A stretch of 33,830 nt of DNA from an uncultured Bacteroidales bacterium (GTDB taxonomy: Bacteria; Bacteroidota; Bacteroidia; Bacteroidales; UBA932). Positions within the stretch are counted from its first letter, which is position 1, and every line of letters starts with the position of its first letter. A model generated the notes under the pieces. The model searched no databases. It was not told the origin of the DNA and was given only the letters and a program-made list of their open reading frames with translations. Positions 16,069 to 23,407 of this stretch are shown here, piece by piece. The stretch covers positions 1-33,830 of the forward strand of contig CAJODQ010000018.1 in the NCBI GenBank assembly GCA_905233345.1, read 5' to 3'. Both the position numbers and the translations under genes were made by a program.

Positions 16069-16956
16069 CTACGGAATGATTTTGTCGATACCCAATACCA
16101 GGATGCCCTCGGCGCCGATGGCCTTCAGCTGGCGGATCTTCTGCCAGAGCAGGGATTCCTCAATCACAGCATGCATGGCATACCAGCCCTTCGCAGCCAG
16201 CGGCATGATGGTCGGGCTGCGCATGGCGGGCAGGATCACCACGGCTTCGTCGATGGCGCTCTCGGGCAGGTTCATGACCAGATACTTCTTCTTGCTGCTT
16301 ACCACCGCCGAGTCAATGCGAAAGAGGATTTCGTTGAGCAGTTGCTGCTTTTCATCGGTCAACGCGGGACTGGCCACCAGCACCGCTTCGGAGGGGAAGA
16401 CCCGTTCGACTTCCTTGAGCCCGTTGGAGATCAAGGTGCCGCCGGAAGAGACGATGTCGAAAATGGCATCGGCGATGCCGGCCGCCGGAGCCACCTCGAC
16501 GGAGCCGGCGATGATTTCGATGATGGCGTCCACCCGGTTGTCGGCCAGGTAGCGGCGCAGGATGTTCGGGTAGGAGGTGGCGATACGCTTGCCGGTGAAC
16601 CACGCGGGACCGTCGCAGTCTTCCGTTTTCGGCACGGCCAGGGAGATCCGGCATTCGCCGAAGCCCAGCTGGCGCACGATACGCAGCGGAGATCCTTCCG
16701 GCGTCCCGTCCGGGCTGTGCTCCGCCACTTCGTTGAGGCCGACGATGCCCAGGTCGGCCGTGCCGGCCGCCACGACCTGGGGGATGTCATCGTCGCGCAG
16801 GTAAAGTACTTCGAGGGGGAAATCCGGCGCCTGGGCGAGGAATTTCCGTTTGCTGTCGTCGATCCGGATGCCGATGTCGCGCAGCAGCGCCACACTGTCT
16901 TCGTTCAGACGGCCCTTGGCCTGGATGGCCATTCGCAAGAGGTTCATATCAGACAT
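16069..16956 (-). CDS. hisG: ATP phosphoribosyltransferase, long (HisG-L) form
   Basis: The first and committed step of histidine synthesis: condensation of ATP and PRPP. The 295-residue length is that of the self-contained long form, with a C-terminal regulatory ACT-like domain (about 220-295) and no need for HisZ. It contains AIQAKGRLNEDSVALL, YLRDDDIPQVV, DLGIVGLNEV, RIATSYPNILRRYL and the phosphate-binding DIVSSGGTLISNGL. The ATG at 16956 directly follows the U-tract of the attenuator; MNLLRM at 16947 is an alternative start. It is separated from hisDC by 2 nt. Confidence 0.97.
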   Translation of the reverse strand: MSDMNLLRMAIQAKGRLNEDSVALLRDIGIRIDDSKRKFLAQAPDFPLEVLYLRDDDIPQVVAAGTADLGIVGLNEVAEHSPDGTPEGSPLRIVRQLGFGECRISLAVPKTEDCDGPAWFTGKRIATSYPNILRRYLADNRVDAIIEIIAGSVEVAPAAGIADAIFDIVSSGGTLISNGLKEVERVFPSEAVLVASPALTDEKQQLLNEILFRIDSAVVSSKKKYLVMNLPESAIDEAVVILPAMRSPTIMPLAAKGWYAMHAVIEESLLWQKIRQLKAIGAEGILVLGIDKIIP

Positions 16957-16990
16957 AAAAAAAATGGGACCTGCGTTTTCGGCAAGTCCC
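16957..16990 (-). terminator. his attenuator: intrinsic terminator before hisG
   Basis: On the minus strand GGGACTTGC (16990-16982) pairs with GCAGGTCCC (16974-16966), a 9-bp stem with one G-U pair and a 7-nt loop. It is followed by A and then eight T (16964-16957). The T-run abuts the hisG ATG at 16956. A terminator between a promoter and the first structural gene indicates regulated readthrough. Confidence 0.9.
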
Positions 16991-17022
16991 GTATTATTGG
17001 TTATTAACTTATTGTCAATCTA

Positions 17023-17087
17023 AGAAATACGCCGGCCTACCGCATTGGGAAAATGTGGTGGGTATGGTGGTGCCAGCTGTTATTTCT
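17023..17087 (-). promoter_or_regulatory. his leader RNA hairpin enclosing the His codons (1:2 structure)
   Basis: On the minus strand AGAAATA (17087-17081) can pair with TATTTCT (17029-17023), and GCTGGC (17077-17072) with GCCGGC (17036-17031, one G-U). This gives a 13-bp helix broken by a small internal loop. The His codons lie at the top of this hairpin. CGTATT (17031-17026) can instead pair with AATACG (16995-16990), whose last base starts the terminator stem; a bulged C-G extension would take two more terminator bases. The two states are mutually exclusive, as in classical attenuators. Pairings were found by eye. Confidence 0.7.
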
Positions 17088-17099
17088 GCGAGCGATCAT
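17037..17099 (-). CDS. hisL: Histidine operon leader peptide
   Basis: A 20-codon frame starting ATG at 17099-17097 and ending TAG at 17039-17037. It contains the run WHHHTHHIFP: five histidine codons among six consecutive positions (CAC CAC CAT ACC CAC CAC, 17072-17055). The start is 5 nt downstream of a -7 promoter element, and the frame ends before the his terminator. Ribosome stalling at these codons when charged tRNA-His is scarce would open the enclosing hairpin and favour readthrough into hisG. No Shine-Dalgarno sequence is evident. Confidence 0.88.
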   Translation of the reverse strand: MIARRNNSWHHHTHHIFPMR

Positions 17100-17103
17100 G
17101 CTG

Positions 17104-17111
17104 CAAATATA
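17104..17111 (-). promoter_or_regulatory. -7 promoter element of the his operon
   Basis: The minus strand reads TATATTTG followed by C, 5 nt before the leader-peptide ATG, giving an almost leaderless leader peptide. No convincing -33 TTTG lies at 19-21 nt. It starts 27 nt after the stop of the upstream gene. Confidence 0.65.
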
Positions 17112-17137
17112 GTGGTTTTTTCTCAAGTTGTACTTTT

Positions 17138-18610
17138 TTATTTCCAATGATAGCCGCAGCGAATGGAGAACTGGTCGTACTTGGCGTCGAAGGTGAACTT
17201 GGTGTCGGGGGAGAGGAAGAAGTTGTTGAAATGGGCGCCGAGGCGGGCCATGAAGAGGGGAATGCCCAGTTCGCAGGCCGTCGCGCCCCAGAGCAGATTG
17301 CCGTAGTTGTAATTGTTGTGCGCCACGTTGCCTTCCACGGTGGTCCGGGTGATGTAGAGCACCTGGTTGAAGATGTCGTGTTGGTTGTTGACAGCAAAAT
17401 CGAGCAGGCCGCCGTACCGGCTGTTGCGAATGATGTAAAAGCAGCCTTTGAACAGGCCGTGGTGTGCCGGATCGAAAGCTCCGGCTTTTTCCAGGCTGGA
17501 CCGAATGTCATCGGCCTTCCGGAGTTCAACTCGAGTGTCGAGCCCGACGTCTGCCGGATCGTGCACCGGATCGGCGAAGCGGGCCGTCAGCGGCTCGTTT
17601 CCGTATCCCTGCCAGAAAATCACCTGGTTGTGGACCTGCGCAGATTGCACCCGGCAGAGAAAAAGCCCCGTCTGGTCGAAGAGGAAATTCTCGCCCTCGA
17701 AAGCATCTACGTCCAGATAGGGATCCGCCGCGCAGTAGTCGTAGGCGCGCAGCACGCGCAAGCGCTCTTCCGCGGGATCGGGCGCCATCCAGCGGAAACG
17801 CCGCGGATCCCGCGCGCGGAAGCTGGCACTTTTGCGGTCTTTCACCAGGAGGGGCTGCCGGCCCAGGGAATCGTAGGCCAGGTAGCGGACGCAGGTGTCC
17901 ATCTTTTCATTTCCTTCGGCGAAAAGCAGGATTTCGGGGCGGAGATAGCTGGTGTCGGTTCCGGGGAAGAAGCCGTAGCGGACGGCGGTGGAGTCGGTTC
18001 GGACGGAATCCCGCCAGTGCGTCATCGTCAGGATGGCGCCGGGCATGCCCCGGGCGAGCAGGGAGTCGGCCATGGGTCCGAACGATGCATCGGCACAGAA
18101 CGGATAGGTGTAGCGCACGCGCTCGGCCGGCTGGCCGCTCTGCCAGCGGACGATCTCCAGGGGATAATGGTGGCCTTCCTGGTCCGAATAGACAATGCTG
18201 CTGCCGTACACGCGGGGTGCGGGCTGCAGGTGCTCGACGGTGACTTCCGTGGGATAGTCGGTTTCGCTGAGCGTGACGAACTGGTAGCGGGTCCGTTTCA
18301 GCAGATGCTCTTCGCCGTCATATTCATCTTTCTGCACCAGCCGGGACCCATTGTACCGGTTGACGATAACGGCTACCGTTCCGTTCGTGTCGCTGAGTTG
18401 TTCGTGCACAATGGCTTCGCCCGAGAGGGAATCCACTTCATACGAGAAGCTCCGCGAGCGGAGCAGCTTTCCGGTGGAATCCCGGTAGTTGAACGGGCTG
18501 TACTGCCGGACCTGTTCCGGATGGCCTTCCAGCAGTTCCTGCGCACCGAGGGACCCCGCCAGACTCAGGCTGGCCAGGCACAGGCACAGGAAATACCGGT
18601 ACGTTGTCAT
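17138..18610 (-). CDS. Exported protein of unknown function
   Basis: A 490-residue protein that I do not recognise. Residues 1-23 form a signal peptide ending in LAGSLGAQ, so it is exported. Residues about 25-260 are rich in short charged beta-strand-like repeats (for example RSFSYEVDSLSGEAIVHEQL). The last 120 residues are rich in Asn, aromatic residues and Gly (NVAHNNYNYGNLLWGA) and end in CGYHWK, reminiscent of a small beta-barrel or membrane-associated end. Its ATG overlaps the stop of the preceding exported-protein gene by 4 nt, so the two form an operon and may act together. Confidence 0.75.
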   Translation of the reverse strand: MTTYRYFLCLCLASLSLAGSLGAQELLEGHPEQVRQYSPFNYRDSTGKLLRSRSFSYEVDSLSGEAIVHEQLSDTNGTVAVIVNRYNGSRLVQKDEYDGEEHLLKRTRYQFVTLSETDYPTEVTVEHLQPAPRVYGSSIVYSDQEGHHYPLEIVRWQSGQPAERVRYTYPFCADASFGPMADSLLARGMPGAILTMTHWRDSVRTDSTAVRYGFFPGTDTSYLRPEILLFAEGNEKMDTCVRYLAYDSLGRQPLLVKDRKSASFRARDPRRFRWMAPDPAEERLRVLRAYDYCAADPYLDVDAFEGENFLFDQTGLFLCRVQSAQVHNQVIFWQGYGNEPLTARFADPVHDPADVGLDTRVELRKADDIRSSLEKAGAFDPAHHGLFKGCFYIIRNSRYGGLLDFAVNNQHDIFNQVLYITRTTVEGNVAHNNYNYGNLLWGATACELGIPLFMARLGAHFNNFFLSPDTKFTFDAKYDQFSIRCGYHWK

Positions 18611-19296
18611 TCCTGTTTCTGATCGATGCGGATGAGGATTTCCCGTTCCCTGGCCTGCATGTCCTCATCCAGCTTGTCGTGGCGGACATAGCCGATGCCG
18701 CGAGCGTACCAGTTCTCCGACCATTCGTCGTGGTTGAAGAGGGAAGTTTTTTCCACCTTGTGCTCGCGGATCACCACGCAGTCGAAGGTACCGGCCGGTG
18801 TGGTGATCTTCTCATACCGGAGAACGCTGCGTTCAGTGATGTCGACGGTAGCCTTGACGCTGCCCGCCTTGACGACGGCATGCGCATCGGGAAGCGTGTC
18901 ACCGGGATTCATGTGGGCCGGCATGATGGCAGGAGTGCTCTGGGAGCTGGTCTTCGCTTTGGGAAACATGTTCTTCAGGACCGCTTCGAGGGCACGTCCC
19001 ATATCCATGTAGACGTCTCCCCGCGGGTTGATGTCCACATGCAGGTCGGCGCGCCCGCCGAGCATGGCGTGGCCGTTGGCTTTCCGCAGCAGGATGCCAT
19101 AATAGACCCGCTTTCCGTTCGGTGTGTTCTTCAGCGAATCAAAGTCCAGTTGGGTGGTCTGGGTCAACTTGCCATTGCTTACCTTGCTGCGTTCATAGTA
19201 GTAGACTCTGCCGGGTTCCGTATTGTAATAGGGCTCTTGGGCCATCGCGGAGAAGGCCGTCAGCAGAAGCGCCGCCAAAAGAAAAATCCTTTTCAT
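18607..19296 (-). CDS. Exported TapB/DUF3108-like protein
   Basis: A 229-residue protein with a clear signal peptide (MKRIFLLAALLLTAFSAMAQ). The C-terminal half shows the pattern of DUF3108-like/TapB proteins: TTPAGTFDCVVIREH, then ENWYARGIGYVRHD. The family is common in Bacteroidota as periplasmic or envelope proteins with no assigned activity. The start at 19296 is chosen because the signal peptide begins there; an ATG 99 nt upstream would cross the promoter and hide the signal peptide. It overlaps the downstream exported-protein gene by 4 nt. Confidence 0.78.
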   Translation of the reverse strand: MKRIFLLAALLLTAFSAMAQEPYYNTEPGRVYYYERSKVSNGKLTQTTQLDFDSLKNTPNGKRVYYGILLRKANGHAMLGGRADLHVDINPRGDVYMDMGRALEAVLKNMFPKAKTSSQSTPAIMPAHMNPGDTLPDAHAVVKAGSVKATVDITERSVLRYEKITTPAGTFDCVVIREHKVEKTSLFNHDEWSENWYARGIGYVRHDKLDEDMQAREREILIRIDQKQE

Positions 19297-19302
19297 CAAC
19301 TG

Positions 19303-19310
19303 CAAAGGTA
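19303..19310 (-). promoter_or_regulatory. -7 promoter element of the exported-protein operon
   Basis: The minus strand reads TACCTTTG followed by C, ending 6 nt before the ATG at 19296; again nearly leaderless. The -33 region has no clear TTTG. Confidence 0.55.
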
Positions 19311-19340
19311 GTGATTCTGCACCAATATTCGGTTTTTTAT

Positions 19341-19348
19341 TATCTTTG
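19341..19348 (+). promoter_or_regulatory. -7 promoter element of the queuosine-precursor transporter operon
   Basis: TATCTTTG followed by C, with TCTG (19316-19319) as a weak -33 candidate. It is divergent from the exported-protein operon and gives a leader of about 55-60 nt. Confidence 0.65.
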
Positions 19349-19353
19349 CCGCC

Positions 19354-19412
19354 GAGTTGCGGGGACAATCCCGCGGCAAGTGTGCTTGGTACCACTATAA
19401 AAACAAGAAAAA
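19354..19412 (+). promoter_or_regulatory. Structured 5' leader of the queuosine transporter gene (unclassified)
   Basis: After the promoter, GCGGG (19359-19363) pairs with CCCGC (19370-19374) in a compact hairpin. GGTACC and an A-rich tail precede the ATG at 19413. A queuosine-pathway gene invites a preQ1 riboswitch, but the preQ1-I loop sequence is not present, so this is listed only as an unclassified leader. Confidence 0.3.
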
Positions 19413-20129
19413 ATGACTGAAAATCCTGTATCCAGGCCCAATGGGCCTTCCTTTGTCTTTGTGGCGCTGGCGTCCACCTTCTGTGTCTGCCTGATTGCCT
19501 CCAACCTGTTCGTTCCGCGTCTGTGGCAAGTGGGAAAACTGCCCCTGCAACTGTCCGGGGCGATCATCATTTTCCCGATTTCGTACATCATCAACGACTT
19601 GATGACGGAAGTATACGGATATCGCCGGGCCATGCGTGTCATCTGGCTGGGCTTTGTGCTGAGTGCCTTTGTGGCCGTCGCCGCGCAGCTCGTGGCATGG
19701 CTGCCCGCGCCGCTTTCGCCGGAGAGCCAGCCTGTAGCCGACGCTTTCAACCAGCTCTTCGGCCTGGTGCCGCGCACCACCGCCGCTTCGCTGCTGGCCT
19801 TTGTGTTCGGCTCGTATCTGAATGCGCTGGTGATGTCGCGGATGAAGGTAGCTACTGCGGGCCGTGGCTTCGGCGGACGCGCCATCGCCTCCACGATCGT
19901 GGGTGAACTGGGCGATTCCCTGGTTTTCTACCCGCTGGCCTTCGCCGACGTGCTGCCGGCCCAGGCCATTTTCAGCATCATCCTGACGCAGGTGTGCGTC
20001 AAGACGCTCTATGAGATCGTGATCCTGCCGCTCACCACCCTCCTTTCCCGCAAACTGAAAGAGATGGAAGGCATCGACACCTACGACTACCATGTTTCCT
20101 ATAACCCGTTCAAACTGAAAAGATCATGA
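19413..20129 (+). CDS. Queuosine precursor transporter, YhhQ/QueT-type
   Basis: A 238-residue inner-membrane protein with about six hydrophobic segments. Family features are [40 protein letters not shown] and [28 protein letters not shown]1738 proteins import queuosine precursors such as preQ0, preQ1 or queuine. The neighbour queF, which overlaps its stop codon by 4 nt (ATGA), makes 7-cyano-7-deazaguanine (preQ0) a sensible substrate, but this is an inference from context. Confidence 0.9.
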   Translation: MTENPVSRPNGPSFVFVALASTFCVCLIASNLFVPRLWQVGKLPLQLSGAIIIFPISYIINDLMTEVYGYRRAMRVIWLGFVLSAFVAVAAQLVAWLPAPLSPESQPVADAFNQLFGLVPRTTAASLLAFVFGSYLNALVMSRMKVATAGRGFGGRAIASTIVGELGDSLVFYPLAFADVLPAQAIFSIILTQVCVKTLYEIVILPLTTLLSRKLKEMEGIDTYDYHVSYNPFKLKRS

Positions 20130-20587
20130 GCAACGATAGAAAAAAAGAGGGCCTGCAGTCCCTCGGTCACAAGACGGACTATTATTTCGACTATACCCCC
20201 GATGTGCTGGAAACCTTCTCCAACAAGCACGCCGAACGCGATTACTGGGTGCGCTTCAACTGCCCGGAATTCACCACCATCTGCCCGATCACGGGTCAGC
20301 CCGACTTCGCCGAGATCCGCATCTCCTACATCCCCGACCAGCGGATGGTGGAGAGCAAGTCGCTGAAGCTCTATCTGTTCAGCTTTCGCAACCACGGCGG
20401 CTTCCACGAAGACACGGTCAACGTGATCCTGAAAGACCTCATCCGGCTGATGGATCCCAAGTACATCGAGGTGACGGGGATTTTCACGCCCCGCGGCGGC
20501 ATCTCCATCTACCCCTATGCCAATTACGGCCGTCCGGGTACAAAATACGAAGCGCTGGCGGACCAGCGCTTCGCAACCCATGAATAA
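20126..20587 (+). CDS. queF: NADPH-dependent 7-cyano-7-deazaguanine (preQ0) reductase
   Basis: A 153-residue unimodular (short) QueF that reduces the nitrile of preQ0 to the amine of preQ1 for tRNA queuosine. The catalytic Cys53 is in [12 protein letters not shown], with Asp60 nearby. The QueF motif reads [16 protein letters not shown], followed by GGFHEDTVN. Length matches the single-domain form. It is translationally coupled to the transporter upstream. The other genes of preQ0 synthesis are not in this window. Confidence 0.97.
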   Translation: MSNDRKKEGLQSLGHKTDYYFDYTPDVLETFSNKHAERDYWVRFNCPEFTTICPITGQPDFAEIRISYIPDQRMVESKSLKLYLFSFRNHGGFHEDTVNVILKDLIRLMDPKYIEVTGIFTPRGGISIYPYANYGRPGTKYEALADQRFATHE

Positions 20588-20614
20588 AACGCGGCTTTTC
20601 GCCGGCGCTTATTC
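20582..20614. terminator. Possible bidirectional hairpin between queF and the oxidoreductase operon
   Basis: GAATAA (20582-20587) can pair with TTATTC (20609-20614). An imperfect GC-rich inner helix around a TTTTC loop lies between convergent stop codons. The helix has bulges and only short A/T ends, so termination is likely but not certain. Confidence 0.4.
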
Positions 20615-20616
20615 GC

Positions 20617-21162
20617 TTAATTGACTTTCTCGACGGCGTTCATGCCGGCCGTGATGGCCTGCTCATTCATCGGGATGAGGTTGTGGTGGCGCGGCGGCAG
20701 GGACTTCTTGAGTCCTTTGAGGACGTTTTCCATCGTGACGATGGGCTTGATCTTCAGGAACGCGCCCAGGACCACCATGTTGTAGGCCTTGGCGTTGCCC
20801 AGCTTGGCGGCCACCTCCACGGCGTCGATGCGGTAGACCTGAATGTCCTTGCGCTCGGGATGGCGGGTGATGCCGTTGGTGTCGTAGATGAGCAGTCCGC
20901 CCGGTTTCACCTGTTTCTCGAACTTGTCCATCGACTGCTGGTTGAGGATGATGGCCGTGTCGAAGCGGCTGAGGATGGGGGAGCTGATCTTGTTGTCGCT
21001 CAGGACGACGCTGACGTTGCAGGTGCCGCCGCGCATCTCCGGGCCGTAGGAGGGGAGCCAGGAGACCTCCTGGTCCTGCATGATACCGCCGTAGGCGAGG
21101 ATCTTGCCCATTGAGAGGACGCCCTGTCCTCCGAATCCGGCTATGATGATTTCTTCTTTCAT
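20617..21162 (-). CDS. 2-oxoacid:ferredoxin oxidoreductase, gamma subunit
   Basis: A 181-residue subunit of the oxoacid oxidoreductase gamma family. It starts with the typical IIIAGFGGQGVLSMGKILAYG, then SWLPSYGPEMRGGTCNVSVV and LGAFLKIKP. With the TPP-binding beta subunit, the alpha subunit and a ferredoxin it forms a complex that oxidatively decarboxylates 2-oxoacids to acyl-CoA with ferredoxin as acceptor, or works in reverse. It is the last gene of the four-gene operon, 14 nt after the beta subunit gene. Confidence 0.93.
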   Translation of the reverse strand: MKEEIIIAGFGGQGVLSMGKILAYGGIMQDQEVSWLPSYGPEMRGGTCNVSVVLSDNKISSPILSRFDTAIILNQQSMDKFEKQVKPGGLLIYDTNGITRHPERKDIQVYRIDAVEVAAKLGNAKAYNMVVLGAFLKIKPIVTMENVLKGLKKSLPPRHHNLIPMNEQAITAGMNAVEKVN

Positions 21163-21176
21163 GTTGTCGCTGTTTT

Positions 21177-21938
21177 TTATCTGTCTTTCATGTCACCCAG
21201 CGGATAGAAGGGGAACATGTTCTCTTCCATCCATTTGTTGGCCTCCACGGGGGAGACTTTCCAGCCGGAGTTGCAGGTACCGACCACTTCCACGAAGGAA
21301 GTGCCTTTCTTCATCATGGAGTTTTCGAATGCCTTGCGGATCGCGGCTTTCGTCTTGCGGACCGCGGCCGGGTTCTGGACGCTCTGGCGCGTGACGTAGC
21401 AGGTGCCTTCGAGCTGGGCCAGGAGCTCCGTGATCTTGAGCGGATAGCCGTTGAGCTCGGCCTTGCGGCCGTAGGGCGTGGTGGCGGTCACCTGCCCGAG
21501 GAGGGTGGTGGGGGCCATCTGGCCGCCGGTCATGCCGTAGATGGCGTTGTTGATGAAGATGATGACGATGTTCTCGCCACGGTTGCAGGCGTGCATCGTC
21601 TCGGCGGTACCGATCGACGCGAGGTCGCCGTCACCCTGGTAGGTGAACACGTATTTGTCGGGGTTGAGGCGTTTGATGGCCGTGGCCAGGGCCGGTGCAC
21701 GGCCGTGGGCGGCTTCCTGCCAGTCGATGTCGAGATAGTTGTATGCGAACACCGAGCAGCCCACCGGGCTGACGCCGATGGTCTTGTCCTGGATGCCCAT
21801 CTCCTCGATGACCTGGGCCACCAGCTTGTGGACCACGCCGTGGGAGCAACCCGGACAGTAGTGCATGATGTTGTCGGTCAGGACCGATGATTTGCCGTAA
21901 ACCTTGTTTTCGGGCTTGATGATATCTTTGATGTCCAT
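21177..21938 (-). CDS. 2-oxoacid:ferredoxin oxidoreductase, TPP-binding beta subunit
   Basis: A 253-residue thiamine-pyrophosphate-binding subunit. It has the family's YCPGCSHGVVHKL and the TPP motif TYQGDGDLASIGTAETMHA followed by FINNAIYGMTGGQMAPTT. It carries out the decarboxylation chemistry of the complex. The substrate (2-oxoisovalerate versus 2-oxoglutarate) cannot be decided from the sequence; Bacteroidota homologues are annotated both ways. Nine nt separate it from the alpha subunit gene. Confidence 0.93.
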   Translation of the reverse strand: MDIKDIIKPENKVYGKSSVLTDNIMHYCPGCSHGVVHKLVAQVIEEMGIQDKTIGVSPVGCSVFAYNYLDIDWQEAAHGRAPALATAIKRLNPDKYVFTYQGDGDLASIGTAETMHACNRGENIVIIFINNAIYGMTGGQMAPTTLLGQVTATTPYGRKAELNGYPLKITELLAQLEGTCYVTRQSVQNPAAVRKTKAAIRKAFENSMMKKGTSFVEVVGTCNSGWKVSPVEANKWMEENMFPFYPLGDMKDR

Positions 21939-21947
21939 AGGTCGTCC

Positions 21948-23027
21948 TTATTTGATGAATTTGAGGAAAGCTTCGTAGATCTCGTCGGGGTTGGGAACCA
22001 CGCCGCCCTGGCGGCCGTAGAAGCCCACGGGGACGCGGCCGTTGGCCACCAGCTTCACGTCTTCGACCATCTGGCCGGCGTTGAGCTCGACCGACATGAT
22101 GGTCTTGAGCTGCGGCACGAGGGCGTCAATGGGTTTCTTCGGGAACGGGAAGAGGGTGATGGGACGCAGCAGGCCGAGTTTGATGCCGTTTTCGCGGGCC
22201 ATGTCGACCACGTTCTCGCAAATACGGGACATGCAGCCGAAAGCCACGATCAGGTGCTCGGCGTCTTCGGTCTTGTAGGTGCTGTAGCGCACTTCCTTCT
22301 CTTCGATCTCAGCGTATTTCTTCTGGAGCTTGATGTTGAAGTTCTCCATGACGACCGGGTCGAGGGCCAGCGAGGTGATGATGTTGCGCTCGCGGGTCTT
22401 GGGTTTGCCCAGCGTGGCCCAGGAGTCGCAGAGGGCGCGCACTTCGGCGTCGGTGCGGCGGGGCTTGGCGGGACGGAACTCCACTTTCTCCATCATCTGG
22501 CCGATCACGCCGTCGGCCAGGATCATGGCCGGGTTGCGGTACTTGAAGGCCAGCTCGAAGGCCAGGTCCACGAAATCATACATATCCTGCACGGAGGCCG
22601 GCGCCAGCACGATGAGCCGGTAGTCGCCGTGGCCGCCGCCCTTGGTAGCCTGGAAATAGTCGCCCTGGCTGGGCTGGATGGTACCCAGGCCCGGGCCGCC
22701 GCGCATCACGTTGACCACGAGGCAGGGGAGTTCGCTGCCGGCCAGGTAGGTAAGGCCTTCGCACATCAGGCTGATGCCCGGACTCGAGGAAGAGGTCATG
22801 ACCTTTTTGCCGGTTCCGGCGCCGCCGTAGACCATGTTGATGGAGGCGGTTTCACTTTCTGCCTGGAGCACGACCATGCCGGTGGTCTCCCAGGGCTTCT
22901 CCTTCATCAGGGTCTCCATCACTTCTGACTGGGGAGTGATCGGGTAGCCGAAGTAGCCGTCGGCGCCGCAGTTGATGGCTGCGTAGGCGATGGCTTCGTT
23001 ACCTTTCATCAATACTTTTTCTGCCAT
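21948..23027 (-). CDS. vorB: 2-oxoacid:ferredoxin oxidoreductase, alpha subunit (VorB-like)
   Basis: A 359-residue alpha subunit with the pyrimidine-binding and CoA-binding parts of the enzyme. Recognisable stretches are NEAIAYAAINCGADGYFGYP, ITPQSEVME, VMTSSSSPGISLMCEGL, NVMRGGPGLGTIQPSQGDY and the C-terminal LLRPITLFPFPKKP. Proteins of this type are usually named 3-methyl-2-oxobutanoate dehydrogenase subunit VorB. It lies 12 nt downstream of the ferredoxin gene. Confidence 0.92.
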   Translation of the reverse strand: MAEKVLMKGNEAIAYAAINCGADGYFGYPITPQSEVMETLMKEKPWETTGMVVLQAESETASINMVYGGAGTGKKVMTSSSSPGISLMCEGLTYLAGSELPCLVVNVMRGGPGLGTIQPSQGDYFQATKGGGHGDYRLIVLAPASVQDMYDFVDLAFELAFKYRNPAMILADGVIGQMMEKVEFRPAKPRRTDAEVRALCDSWATLGKPKTRERNIITSLALDPVVMENFNIKLQKKYAEIEEKEVRYSTYKTEDAEHLIVAFGCMSRICENVVDMARENGIKLGLLRPITLFPFPKKPIDALVPQLKTIMSVELNAGQMVEDVKLVANGRVPVGFYGRQGGVVPNPDEIYEAFLKFIK

Positions 23028-23039
23028 ATTGTCGGATGT

Positions 23040-23261
23040 TTAAATTTTAGCACGATAGACGGTGATGACGGAATCCGGGCAGACGGTCGCGCAGCTGGCG
23101 CAGCCGGTGCATTTGTCGGGTTCCACCATGGTTAAGAAATTGTAGCCCTTGCTGTTCACCTCGTGGGCGAGCGCGATGACGCCGAACGGGCAGTTGACCA
23201 CGCAGACGTTGCAGCCCTTGCATTTCTCCGTGTCGACGACAATGGTTCCTTTTACTGCCAT
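23040..23261 (-). CDS. 2[4Fe-4S] ferredoxin subunit of the 2-oxoacid oxidoreductase (delta)
   Basis: A 73-residue ferredoxin with two complete cluster motifs, CKGCNVCVVNCP and CTGCASCATVCP, which relay electrons from the TPP site to soluble ferredoxin. The start MAVKGTIVVDTEKC at 23261 is preferred. A longer frame beginning 102 nt upstream would cross the promoter at 23321-23328 and add a low-complexity hydrophobic stretch. It is the first gene of the operon, with a leader of about 55 nt. Confidence 0.93.
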   Translation of the reverse strand: MAVKGTIVVDTEKCKGCNVCVVNCPFGVIALAHEVNSKGYNFLTMVEPDKCTGCASCATVCPDSVITVYRAKI

Positions 23262-23320
23262 AGTGTTTTGATTTGTTATTAATTTGATAAATTTTGAACG
23301 ATTTATTCGCGTTAGTCCTG

Positions 23321-23328
23321 CAAATATA
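23321..23328 (-). promoter_or_regulatory. -7 promoter element of the 2-oxoacid oxidoreductase operon
   Basis: The minus strand reads TATATTTG followed by C, 59 nt upstream of the ferredoxin ATG. The region upstream is AT-rich without a clear TTTG at -33. Confidence 0.6.
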
Positions 23329-23363
23329 ATAAAAATTGTTAAGAATTGTAATGGAATAGTCAA

Positions 23364-23405
23364 TTTATTTCAATAGATTATTTTTTATTTCAATAGATTA
23401 TTTTT
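23364..23405. repeat. Tandem AT-rich direct repeat between two divergent promoters
   Basis: A 20-nt period occurs twice with perfect agreement over 22 positions (23364-23385 against 23384-23405); the core is TTTCAATAGATTATTTTT. It occupies the gap between the divergent oxidoreductase promoter and the btuB promoter, ending 3 nt before the btuB -7 element. It could be a regulator site or an UP-like element. Confidence 0.85.
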
Positions 23406-23407
23406 AC

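Noticed and set aside
13817-16552. A 911-codon open frame on the plus strand opposite hisDC and hisG
   Set aside because: It covers two complete, recognisable enzymes on the other strand and has no family features of its own.
19354-19412. preQ1-I riboswitch in front of the queuosine transporter
   Set aside because: The expected long loop of the first hairpin and the pairing A-rich tail motif are missing; the hairpin loop here is only a few nucleotides.
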